Assembly (NCBI RefSeq): GCF_001654845.1 | Contig: NZ_LXES01000020.1 | Span: forward strand, 1 to 32,547 | From: Enterobacter soli ATCC BAA-2102 | GTDB taxonomy: Bacteria > Pseudomonadota > Gammaproteobacteria > Enterobacterales > Enterobacteriaceae | Direction of reading: 5' to 3' | Length of the DNA stretch: 32,547 nt | Part shown: piece after piece, positions 24,876-32,547 of the stretch | How positions within the stretch are numbered: position 1 is the stretch's first letter | How the letters are laid out: every line of letters starts with the position of its first letter | Position numbers and translations under genes: made by a program | Notes under the pieces: generated by a model | What the model was told of the DNA's origin: nothing | What the model saw: the letters and a program-made list of their open reading frames with translations, nothing else | Databases searched by the model: none

Positions 24876-26483
24876 ATGAGTATTTCCTTGAAGAAGTCAG
24901 GGATGCTGAAGCTTGGTCTGAGTCTGGTGGCTCTGACCGTCGCGGCAAGCGTACAGGCAAAAACCCTGGTTTACTGTTCTGAAGGCTCGCCGGAAGGCTT
25001 TAACCCACAGCTCTTTACCTCTGGTACAACGTACGACGCAAGCTCCGTACCAATCTATAACCGTCTGGTTGAATTCAAAACCGGAACTACGGAAGTCATT
25101 CCGGGTCTGGCTGAGAAGTGGGAAGTCAGCGAAGACGGCAAAACCTATACCTTCCATTTACGCCAGGGCGTGAAGTGGCAGGACAGCAAAGAATTTAAAC
25201 CAACGCGCGACTTTAACGCCGATGACGTTGTGTTCTCTTTCGATCGTCAGAAAAACGCTCAGAACCCGTACCACAAAGTGTCTGGCGGCAGCTATGAATA
25301 CTTCGAAGGGATGGGTCTGCCAGATCTGATCTCTGAAGTGAAAAAAGTTGACGATAAAACCGTTCAGTTCGTGCTGACCCGCCCGGAAGCTCCATTCCTG
25401 GCTGACCTGGCGATGGACTTCGCGTCTATTCTGTCTAAAGAATACGCGGACAACATGCTGAAAGCGGGCACCCCGGAGAAAGTGGACCTGGACCCAATCG
25501 GTACTGGCCCATTCCAGCTGCTGCAATACCAGAAAGATTCTCGCATTCTGTATAAAGCGTTCCCGGGTTACTGGGGTACTAAACCTCAGATCGACCGCCT
25601 GGTGTTCTCCATCACCCCAGACGCCTCTGTGCGTTACGCAAAACTGCAGAAAAACGAGTGCCAGGTTATGCCATACCCGAACCCGGCTGATATCGCGCGT
25701 ATGAAGCAGGACAAAAACATCAACCTGCTGGAGCAGGCTGGCCTGAACGTGGGCTATCTCTCCTTCAACACCGAGAAGAAACCGTTTGATGACGTGAAAG
25801 TGCGTCAGGCGCTGACTTACGCGGTAAACAAAGAAGCGATCATCAAAGCGGTTTATCAGGGTGCAGGCGTTGCCGCTAAGAACCTGATCCCACCAACAAT
25901 GTGGGGCTACAACGACGACGTTAAAGACTACACCTATGATCCTGAGAAAGCGAAAGCGCTGCTGAAAGAAGCAGGTCAGGATAAAGGCTTTACCGTTGAG
26001 CTGTGGGCGATGCCAGTACAGCGTCCGTACAACCCGAACGCACGCCGTATGGCTGAAATGGTTCAGGCTGACTGGGCTAAGATCGGTGTTCAGGCCAAGA
26101 TTGTGACCTACGAGTGGGGCGAGTACCTGAAACGCGCCAAAGCGGGTGAGCATCAGGCTGTGATGATGGGCTGGACTGGCGACAATGGGGATCCAGACAA
26201 CTTCTTCGCAACCCTGTTCAGCTGTGCGGCTGCGAAAGACGGTTCCAACTACTCTCGCTGGTGCTACAAGCCGTTTGAAGACCTGATTCAGCCGGCGCGT
26301 GCGACCGACGATCACAACAAACGTATTGAACTCTACAAACAAGCTCAGGTTGTCATGCACGATCAGGCTCCGGCGCTGATTGTTGCTCACTCCACCGTGT
26401 ACGAGCCAGTGCGTAAAGAAGTGAAAGGCTACGTGGTTGATCCACTGGGCAAACATCACTTCGAAAACGTATCTGTTGAATAA
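24876..26483 (+). CDS. dppA: DppA, periplasmic dipeptide-binding protein
   Basis: A 535-residue periplasmic binding protein of the SBP_bac_5 family. The signal peptide is cleaved after SVQA (residue 28) and the mature protein starts KTLVYCSEGSPEGFNPQ. It is nearly identical in plan to E. coli DppA, which binds dipeptides for uptake, also binds haem, and acts with Tap in peptide chemotaxis. It heads dppABCDF. The downstream gap of 161 bp contains two inverted REP-like units, which fits higher expression of dppA than of the membrane genes. Confidence 0.97.
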   Translation: MSISLKKSGMLKLGLSLVALTVAASVQAKTLVYCSEGSPEGFNPQLFTSGTTYDASSVPIYNRLVEFKTGTTEVIPGLAEKWEVSEDGKTYTFHLRQGVKWQDSKEFKPTRDFNADDVVFSFDRQKNAQNPYHKVSGGSYEYFEGMGLPDLISEVKKVDDKTVQFVLTRPEAPFLADLAMDFASILSKEYADNMLKAGTPEKVDLDPIGTGPFQLLQYQKDSRILYKAFPGYWGTKPQIDRLVFSITPDASVRYAKLQKNECQVMPYPNPADIARMKQDKNINLLEQAGLNVGYLSFNTEKKPFDDVKVRQALTYAVNKEAIIKAVYQGAGVAAKNLIPPTMWGYNDDVKDYTYDPEKAKALLKEAGQDKGFTVELWAMPVQRPYNPNARRMAEMVQADWAKIGVQAKIVTYEWGEYLKRAKAGEHQAVMMGWTGDNGDPDNFFATLFSCAAAKDGSNYSRWCYKPFEDLIQPARATDDHNKRIELYKQAQVVMHDQAPALIVAHSTVYEPVRKEVKGYVVDPLGKHHFENVSVE

Positions 26484-26498
26484 TAAGTAGGGTGTTCT

Positions 26499-26532
26499 CC
26501 CTCTCCCTTAGGGAGAGGGCAGGGGTGAGGGG
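26499..26532 (-). repeat. REP-like palindromic unit, copy D, between dppA and dppB
   Basis: CCCTCTCCC (26499-26507) and GGGAGAGGG (26511-26519) pair around TTA, followed by CAGGGGTGAG. It faces copy E, making an inverted pair like an E. coli BIME. Confidence 0.85.
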
Positions 26533-26544
26533 CGTGCATGTCTC

Positions 26545-26577
26545 CTCTCACCCTAACCCTCTCCCATAAGGAGAGGG
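26545..26577 (+). repeat. REP-like palindromic unit, copy E, between dppA and dppB
   Basis: CTCTCACCCTAA followed by CCCTCTCC (26557-26564) pairing with GGAGAGGG (26570-26577). It is the mirror image of copy D, with a short spacer between them. The pair sits in the dppA-dppB gap, where it can stabilise the dppA end of the message. Confidence 0.85.
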
Positions 26578-26644
26578 AATTTACATTTGTGAGCAATACA
26601 GACGTCACGCTGTTTGTCGTGCGTCATCAGAGAGAATCCGGGTT

Positions 26645-27664
26645 ATGTTGCAGTTCATCCTCCGACGTCTGGGACTTGTTATCCCCACGTTTATCGGTAT
26701 CACCCTTCTCACTTTTGCCTTCGTTCATATGATCCCCGGCGATCCGGTAATGATTATGGCGGGTGAGCGTGGTATCTCCCCTGAACGCCATGCACAACTG
26801 CTGGCGGAGCTTGGTCTGAACAAGCCGCTGTGGCAGCAATACCTCAACTATATCTGGGGTGTGTTGCACGGTGACTTAGGTATTTCGCTGAAAAGCCGTC
26901 TTCCGGTGTGGGACGAGTTCGTGCCGCGTTTTAAAGCGACGCTGGAACTTGGTGTCTGCGCCATGATTTTTGCCACTGCGGTGGGTATTCCGGTCGGGGT
27001 ACTGGCTGCCGTTAAGCGTGGTTCTATTTTCGATCATACTGCTGTTGGTCTGGCGCTGACCGGTTACTCCATGCCTATCTTCTGGTGGGGCATGATGCTG
27101 ATTATGCTGGTGTCGGTGCAGTGGAACCTGACGCCGGTTTCCGGACGCGTCAGCGATATGGTCTTCCTTGATGACTCCAATCCGTTGACCGGCTTTATGC
27201 TGATCGATACGGCCATTTGGGGTGAGCCGGGTAACTTCATCGATGCAGTGGCCCACATGATCCTGCCTGCAATGGTGCTGGGCACCATTCCTCTGGCGGT
27301 TATCGTGCGTATGACCCGTTCATCGATGCTGGAAGTGCTGGGCGAGGACTACATCCGTACTGCCCGCGCGAAAGGCCTGACCCGGATGCGCGTCATCATC
27401 GTTCACGCGCTGCGTAACGCAATGCTGCCGGTTGTTACCGTTATCGGTTTGCAGGTCGGGACGTTGCTGGCAGGGGCTATCCTGACCGAAACCATCTTCT
27501 CCTGGCCGGGGCTTGGACGTTGGCTGATTGATGCGCTGCAACGCCGTGACTATCCGGTGGTGCAGGGCGGTGTGCTGCTGGTTGCGACGATGATTATCCT
27601 CGTCAACCTGCTGGTCGATTTGCTGTACGGCGTGGTGAACCCGCGTATTCGTCATAAGAAGTAA
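26645..27664 (+). CDS. dppB: DppB, dipeptide ABC transporter permease
   Basis: A 339-residue inner-membrane permease with about six transmembrane segments. The N-terminus is MLQFILRRLGLVIPTFIGIT, typical of the DppB/OppB group. The EAA loop that docks on the ATPases is at about 230-262 (EDYIRTARAKGLTRMRVIIV). It forms the channel with DppC. The ribosome-binding site is weak (GAGAGA), matching its position behind the REP pair. dppC follows after 9 bp. Confidence 0.97.
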   Translation: MLQFILRRLGLVIPTFIGITLLTFAFVHMIPGDPVMIMAGERGISPERHAQLLAELGLNKPLWQQYLNYIWGVLHGDLGISLKSRLPVWDEFVPRFKATLELGVCAMIFATAVGIPVGVLAAVKRGSIFDHTAVGLALTGYSMPIFWWGMMLIMLVSVQWNLTPVSGRVSDMVFLDDSNPLTGFMLIDTAIWGEPGNFIDAVAHMILPAMVLGTIPLAVIVRMTRSSMLEVLGEDYIRTARAKGLTRMRVIIVHALRNAMLPVVTVIGLQVGTLLAGAILTETIFSWPGLGRWLIDALQRRDYPVVQGGVLLVATMIILVNLLVDLLYGVVNPRIRHKK

Positions 27665-27673
27665 GGGGCCATC

Positions 27674-28576
27674 ATGTCACAGGTTTCTGAAAACAAAGTT
27701 GTCGCTGCACCGGTTCCAATGACGCCGTTGCAGGAATTCTGGCACTACTTCAAACGCAATAAAGGCGCAGTGGTAGGGCTGGTGTATGTTTCTATCATGA
27801 TCCTGATTGCGGTGTTTGCGAACGTGCTCGCGCCGTATAACCCGGCGGATCAGTTCCGTGATTCTCTTCTGGCGCCGCCATTCTGGCAGGAAGGGGGCAG
27901 CTTTGCCCACCTGCTGGGCACCGATGACGTGGGCCGTGATGTACTGTCGCGTCTGATGTACGGCGCGCGGCTGTCACTGCTGGTCGGCTGTCTGGTTGTT
28001 GTGCTGTCGCTGATCATGGGCGTCGTGCTCGGTCTGGTGGCCGGCTACTTCGGCGGCATCGTTGATAACATCATCATGCGTATTGTCGACATCATGCTGG
28101 CGCTGCCAAGCCTGCTTCTGGCACTGGTTCTGGTCGCGATATTCGGCCCGTCGATAGGTAACGCAGCGCTTGCGCTGACCTTCGTGGCACTGCCTCACTA
28201 CGTGCGATTAACGCGCGCGGCGGTGCTGGTGGAAGTGCATCGTGACTACGTTACCGCTTCTCGCGTCGCGGGTGCCGGCGCAATGCGTCAGATGTTCGTT
28301 AACATTTTCCCGAACTGCCTTGCGCCGCTGATCGTTCAGGCGTCGCTCGGTTTCTCTAACGCCATTCTCGATATGGCCGCTCTTGGCTTCCTTGGCATGG
28401 GTGCGCAGCCGCCTACACCGGAGTGGGGCACCATGCTCTCCGACGTGTTGCAGTTCGCGCAAAGCGCCTGGTGGGTCGTCACCTTCCCGGGTCTGGCGAT
28501 TCTGCTGACGGTGCTGGCATTTAACCTGATGGGTGATGGTCTGCGTGATGCACTTGATCCCAAACTGAAGCAGTAA
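27674..28576 (+). CDS. dppC: DppC, dipeptide ABC transporter permease
   Basis: A 300-residue inner-membrane permease. A cytoplasmic N-terminal tail is followed by a first membrane segment at about 35-58 and a five-helix permease core. The EAA loop reads [40 protein letters not shown] is typical of the OppC/DppC group. It partners DppB. AAGGGG precedes the ATG, and dppD starts 10 bp after the stop. Confidence 0.97.
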   Translation: MSQVSENKVVAAPVPMTPLQEFWHYFKRNKGAVVGLVYVSIMILIAVFANVLAPYNPADQFRDSLLAPPFWQEGGSFAHLLGTDDVGRDVLSRLMYGARLSLLVGCLVVVLSLIMGVVLGLVAGYFGGIVDNIIMRIVDIMLALPSLLLALVLVAIFGPSIGNAALALTFVALPHYVRLTRAAVLVEVHRDYVTASRVAGAGAMRQMFVNIFPNCLAPLIVQASLGFSNAILDMAALGFLGMGAQPPTPEWGTMLSDVLQFAQSAWWVVTFPGLAILLTVLAFNLMGDGLRDALDPKLKQ

Positions 28577-28586
28577 GAGGCACGAG

Positions 28587-29570
28587 ATGGCGTTATTAAA
28601 TGTAGATAAATTATCGGTGCACTTCGGTGACGAAGGCACACCGTTTCGCGCCGTGGACCGCATCAGCTACAGCGTAAATCAGGGCGAAGTGGTCGGCATT
28701 GTAGGGGAGTCAGGTTCGGGTAAATCGGTCAGCTCCCTGGCGATTATGGGGTTGATTGACTATCCGGGCCGCGTGATGGCGGAAAGCCTGGAGTTCAACG
28801 GTCAGGATCTGAAGCGCATTTCCGAAAAACAGCGCCGCCAGCTGGTCGGTGCTGAAGTGGCGATGATCTTCCAGGACCCGATGACCAGCCTTAACCCATG
28901 TTACACCGTTGGTTTCCAGATTATGGAAGCGATTAAGGTGCATCAGGGCGGTAACAAGAAAACCCGTCGTCAGCGTGCCATCGACCTGCTGACGCAGGTG
29001 GGGATCCCCGACCCGGGTTCACGTCTGGACGTGTATCCGCACCAGCTTTCCGGCGGTATGAGTCAGCGCGTTATGATTGCGATGGCCATTGCCTGTCGAC
29101 CGAAACTGCTGATTGCCGATGAACCGACAACGGCACTGGACGTAACCATCCAGGCGCAAATCATCGAACTGCTGCTTGAGTTGCAGCAGAAAGAGAACAT
29201 GGCGCTGGTACTGATTACGCACGACCTGGCGCTGGTGGCTGAAGCGGCACACAAAATTATTGTGATGTATGCCGGGCAGGTTGTGGAAACGGGCGCAGCG
29301 AACGACATCTTCCGTGCGCCACGTCATCCGTATACTCAGGCTCTGCTGCGTGCGCTGCCGGAGTTTGCGCAGGACAAAGCGCGTCTGGCGTCATTGCCGG
29401 GTGTTGTTCCGGGCAAATATGACCGTCCGCAGGGCTGCTTGCTGAACCCGCGCTGCCCGTACGCAACGGACAAATGCCGCACCGAGGAGCCAGAGCTTGC
29501 CTTGCTGGGGGACGGCCGTCAGTCCAAATGTCACTACCCACTCGATGATGCCGGGAGGCCAACACTATGA
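28587..29570 (+). CDS. dppD: DppD, dipeptide ABC transporter ATPase
   Basis: A 327-residue cytoplasmic ATPase. Walker A is GESGSGKS (about 40-47), the signature LSGGMSQR, Walker [13 protein letters not shown] and the switch His in LITHDLALV. The C-terminal extension has a cysteine pattern (CLLNPRCPY...CRTEEP...CHYP) typical of oligopeptide-transporter ATPases, reported to hold an iron-sulfur cluster in some relatives. Its stop codon overlaps the dppF start (ATGA at 29567), so the two subunits are translationally coupled. Confidence 0.97.
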   Translation: MALLNVDKLSVHFGDEGTPFRAVDRISYSVNQGEVVGIVGESGSGKSVSSLAIMGLIDYPGRVMAESLEFNGQDLKRISEKQRRQLVGAEVAMIFQDPMTSLNPCYTVGFQIMEAIKVHQGGNKKTRRQRAIDLLTQVGIPDPGSRLDVYPHQLSGGMSQRVMIAMAIACRPKLLIADEPTTALDVTIQAQIIELLLELQQKENMALVLITHDLALVAEAAHKIIVMYAGQVVETGAANDIFRAPRHPYTQALLRALPEFAQDKARLASLPGVVPGKYDRPQGCLLNPRCPYATDKCRTEEPELALLGDGRQSKCHYPLDDAGRPTL

Positions 29571-30580
29571 GTACGCAACAGGCCGCCACGCAACAACTGC
29601 TGTTGCAGGCCATCGATCTGAAAAAACACTACCCGGTGAAGAAGGGGATGTTCGCGCCTGAGCGCCTGGTAAAAGCGCTTGATGGCGTATCGTTCACCCT
29701 GGAGCGCGGTAAAACGCTGGCGGTGGTAGGCGAGTCCGGCTGCGGGAAATCCACGCTGGGCCGCTTGCTGACGATGATCGAAACGCCTACCGGTGGTGAG
29801 CTTTACTACCAGGGGCAGGATCTGCTCAAGCACGATCCGCATGCGCAGAAGTTGCGTCGCCAGAAAATCCAGATTGTGTTCCAGAACCCGTACGGTTCAT
29901 TGAACCCGCGTAAGAAAGTAGGGCAGATCCTCGAAGAGCCTCTGCTGATTAACACCAGCCTGAGCAAAGAACTGCGTCGTGAAAAAGCGCTGGCGATGAT
30001 GGCGAAAGTCGGGCTTAAAACCGAGCACTACGACCGCTACCCGCATATGTTCTCTGGCGGCCAGCGTCAGCGTATCGCTATCGCTCGTGGTCTGATGCTG
30101 GACCCGGATGTGGTGATTGCTGATGAACCGGTTTCGGCGCTCGACGTTTCCGTTCGTGCTCAGGTGCTTAACCTGATGATGGACTTGCAGCAGGAGTTGG
30201 GGCTGTCGTACGTGTTTATTTCACACGACCTGTCTGTTGTTGAGCATATTGCGGATGAAGTGATGGTGATGTACCTGGGGCGGTGTGTCGAGAAGGGGAC
30301 AAAAGATCAGATCTTTAATAATCCTCGTCATCCATATACTCAGGCGCTGCTGTCTGCAACACCGCGTCTGAACCCGGACGACCGTCGTGAGCGCATTAAG
30401 CTGACCGGCGAGCTGCCAAGCCCGCTGAATCCGCCTCCGGGATGTGCGTTCAACGCCCGTTGCCGTCGTCGCTTCGGCCCTTGCACCCAGTTGCAGCCGC
30501 AGCTGAAAGACTACGGTGGTCAACTGGTGGCGTGCTTTGCCGTCGACCAGGATGAAAACGGCGAAAAGCCGCACGCGTAA
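29567..30580 (+). CDS. dppF: DppF, dipeptide ABC transporter ATPase
   Basis: A 337-residue ATPase partnering DppD. Walker A is GESGCGKST, the signature FSGGQRQR, Walker [13 protein letters not shown] and the switch His in FISHDLSVV. The C-terminal zone has the family cysteines (CAFNARC...CTQLQ...ACFA). It is the last gene of dppABCDF and is closed by a strong terminator shared with coaA. Confidence 0.97.
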   Translation: MSTQQAATQQLLLQAIDLKKHYPVKKGMFAPERLVKALDGVSFTLERGKTLAVVGESGCGKSTLGRLLTMIETPTGGELYYQGQDLLKHDPHAQKLRRQKIQIVFQNPYGSLNPRKKVGQILEEPLLINTSLSKELRREKALAMMAKVGLKTEHYDRYPHMFSGGQRQRIAIARGLMLDPDVVIADEPVSALDVSVRAQVLNLMMDLQQELGLSYVFISHDLSVVEHIADEVMVMYLGRCVEKGTKDQIFNNPRHPYTQALLSATPRLNPDDRRERIKLTGELPSPLNPPPGCAFNARCRRRFGPCTQLQPQLKDYGGQLVACFAVDQDENGEKPHA

Positions 30581-30589
30581 TGCGAAAAC

Positions 30590-30619
30590 AAAAAACCGGC
30601 GATTATCGCCGGTTTTTTT
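30590..30619. terminator. Bidirectional terminator between dppF and coaA
   Basis: ACCGGCGA (30595-30602) and TCGCCGGT (30606-30613) pair around TTA, with A's before and six or seven T's after, so it can stop both converging genes. It lies at or next to the synteny break between the dpp and coaA blocks. Confidence 0.93.
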
Positions 30620-30634
30620 ATGTCTGCTTACCGC

Positions 30635-31585
30635 TTATTTCCGCAGGCGGATCTGGTCGACCGCGTGCTTCTCGCTCTTGGTGAGGATCAGGCTCGCGCG
30701 CTCGCGGGTCGGCAGAATGTTCTCTTTCAGGTTCACGTAGTTGATCTCATTCCACAGCCCGGTCGCCACATTGATGGCCTCTTCTTTAGAGAGCTGGGCG
30801 TAGTTGTGGAAGTAGGAGTCAGGATCGGTGAATGCCCCTTCGCGGAATTTCAGGAAGCGGTTGATATACCAGCTTTGCAGCAAATCTTCCGGCGCATCGA
30901 CATAAATAGAGAAATCGACAAAGTCGGAGACAAACACGTGGTGTGGGTCGTGCGGATAGTCCATGCCGCTTTGCAGCACGTTTAATCCTTCCAGAATCAG
31001 GATGTCTGGCTGAACCACCGTTTTGTCACCATCCGGGATGCGGTCATAAATCAGGTGTGAGTAAACCGGTGCGGTCACGTTTGGCGCGCCTGATTTCAGA
31101 TCGGAGACGAATTTAACCAGCCGGTGCATATCATAAGAAAGAGGGAAACCCTTCTTCTTCATCAGACCGCGTTCTTTTAACACTTCATTCGGGTGCAAAA
31201 AGCCGTCTGTGGTGATCAGCTCTACGCTGCGATGCTCAGGCCAGCGGCTCAGCAGCGCCTGCAATACGCGCGCGGTGGTGCTTTTACCGACGGCAACGCT
31301 ACCCGCAATACTGATGATATAAGGAATACGCTGGCCGTTAGTTCCAAGGAACTGTTCCAGCACTGCCTGGCGTCGTAAATTGGAACTGATATAGAAGTTA
31401 AGCAATCGAGATAATGGTAAATAGATTTCTGCCACCTCTTCCAGCGACAGGTCTTCATTTATCCCTTTTAACCGCGCTATCTCACCTTCCGTCAACGTCA
31501 TAGGGACGGAATCGCGCAGGGCAGCCCACTGGCTGCGGTTAAAGTGAAGATAAGGCGTCATTAACGTTTGCTCTTTTTTGCTCAT
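30635..31585 (-). CDS. coaA: CoaA, type I pantothenate kinase
   Basis: A 316-residue cytoplasmic kinase that phosphorylates pantothenate, the first and feedback-regulated step of coenzyme A synthesis. The P-loop GSVAVGKS is at 95-102 (Lys101). The sequence from EQTLMTPYL to the C-terminal VDQIRLRK follows E. coli CoaA closely. The start at 31585 (MSKKEQ) matches the E. coli N-terminus; an ATG at 31591 would add two residues and neither has a strong Shine-Dalgarno site. It is divergent from the tRNA-tufB operon, as in E. coli, but its other neighbour is dppF where E. coli has birA. Confidence 0.96.
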   Translation of the reverse strand: MSKKEQTLMTPYLHFNRSQWAALRDSVPMTLTEGEIARLKGINEDLSLEEVAEIYLPLSRLLNFYISSNLRRQAVLEQFLGTNGQRIPYIISIAGSVAVGKSTTARVLQALLSRWPEHRSVELITTDGFLHPNEVLKERGLMKKKGFPLSYDMHRLVKFVSDLKSGAPNVTAPVYSHLIYDRIPDGDKTVVQPDILILEGLNVLQSGMDYPHDPHHVFVSDFVDFSIYVDAPEDLLQSWYINRFLKFREGAFTDPDSYFHNYAQLSKEEAINVATGLWNEINYVNLKENILPTRERASLILTKSEKHAVDQIRLRK

Positions 31586-31591
31586 AAGCAT

Positions 31592-31861
31592 GTTTCAGTG
31601 AACCAGCGACAAAACAGCCGGGTCGTGGCTCTTCACATAGTTAATTTTGGACAATGGGCAGGAGGTTAACACCAGATGACAGGAATAATAAGAAAAAATA
31701 TAGGGAAGCGCTGCTTTACGCGGGAGCCATCACGGTACGCTATATACGGTGTAAATCATGTATTCATGCTGGATTTTTAACCGCGAGTGGGTGAATTTAC
31801 AGCGTTTAGACCTTCTTTCGAATAAAATGTGAGCGAAAGAACGTTTTATGCAATTTTTTAG
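31592..31861. other. Intergenic region upstream of coaA and thrU
   Basis: This holds the leftward coaA promoter (not pinned down) and the AT-rich upstream part of the tRNA-tufB promoter. In E. coli the corresponding region binds Fis and activates the operon. No gene is seen. Confidence 0.5.
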
Positions 31862-31890
31862 TTGCATGACTGCTCATGTCTCCATAGAAT
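31862..31890 (+). promoter_or_regulatory. thrU-tufB operon promoter
   Basis: TTGCAT (31862-31867) and TAGAAT (31885-31890) are 17 bp apart with a GC-rich discriminator (GCGCGCT), a stringent stable-RNA promoter. It drives thrU-tyrU-glyT-thrT-tufB. Confidence 0.9.
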
Positions 31891-31904
31891 GCGCGCTACT
31901 TGAT

Positions 31905-31980
<76 letters not shown>

Positions 31981-31988
31981 TCAAGTCC

Positions 31989-32073
<85 letters not shown>

Positions 32074-32190
32074 CTTTCTGGCAGCGTAAATGCCGCCGGA
32101 GCTGGTTAGAAAAATTAATCAGCTCAAACATAAAAAGAGAGAAATCTCTTTTTTTGTTACAGAAAGAACTGGGTAGCCGAGTTTCAGGAT

Positions 32191-32265
<75 letters not shown>

Positions 32266-32271
32266 ATACGT

Positions 32272-32347
32272 GCTGATATGGCTCAGTTGGTAGAGCGCAC
32301 CCTTGGTAAGGGTGAGGTCCCCAGTTCGACTCTGGGTATCAGCACCA
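32272..32347 (+). tRNA. thrT: tRNA-Thr (anticodon GGT)
   Basis: A 76-nt tRNA with acceptor GCTGATA/TATCAGC, encoded CCA and anticodon GGT at 32305-32307. It is last in the cluster, six bases after glyT and about 118 bp before tufB. Confidence 0.97.
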
Positions 32348-32429
32348 CTTCACTTCTCCCTCCCGTTTCTCTCTGTTTCAATTTAAATGTATTCAACAGT
32401 TCAGGCATTTCGCCTGGTTGATGTGGTGA

Positions 32430-32547
<118 letters not shown>

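Noticed and set aside
25158..26459. A 433-codon minus-strand open frame
   Set aside because: It is antisense to dppA, a highly expressed gene with strong codon bias that leaves long antisense frames open; no motif or start signal.

Overview
The window is a stretch of enterobacterial core chromosome. CspA, GhrB, DppA, CoaA, the EF-Tu N-terminus and the tRNAs match my memory of E. coli closely. Extra accessory genes and a family of CCCTCTCCC/GGGAGAGGG palindromes point to an Enterobacter-like genus; the genus is inference. No integrase, transposase, prophage gene or CRISPR array was seen.

Left part (1-10.4 kb): an ABC-F ATPase, yiaG, yiaF, cspA, then a leftward cluster of a LacI-type regulator, kguE, kguK, kguT and ghrB. 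This has the content and order of the Pseudomonas ptxS-kguEKTD 2-ketogluconate locus, with ghrB in the place of kguD. A perfect 14-bp palindrome, TGGAACCGGTTCCA, sits on the predicted kguE promoter. A roughly 247-bp imperfect inverted repeat (1-247 and 9305-9551) brackets these 9 kb.

Middle part (9.7-18.5 kb): conserved housekeeping order yiaD, bisC, yiaC, tag, yhjY, yhjX, eptB and a tRNA-Pro. yhjX carries the direct repeats expected for the pyruvate-responsive regulator YpdB (PyrR). The tRNA-Pro has a UGG anticodon and a proM-type body although it lies where E. coli has proK. It is followed by a partial second tRNA 3' end plus terminator, whose T-arm is split by 66 bp of small hairpins.

Right part (18.7-32.5 kb): a four-gene chaperone-usher fimbrial operon (pilin, usher, chaperone, tip-adhesin candidate; leftward), about 0.9 kb with no confident gene, the dipeptide ABC transporter operon dppABCDF with a likely GcvB target in its leader, then coaA, thrU-tyrU-glyT-thrT and the start of tufB. 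dppF and coaA lie far apart in E. coli K-12, so their junction is a synteny break.

Nothing here is clearly an undescribed defence or mobile system. The best leads are the inverted-repeat and REP-like family, the interrupted tRNA-derived repeat behind tRNA-Pro, the kgu operon built onto ghrB, the uncharacterised fimbria, and the dppF-coaA junction.
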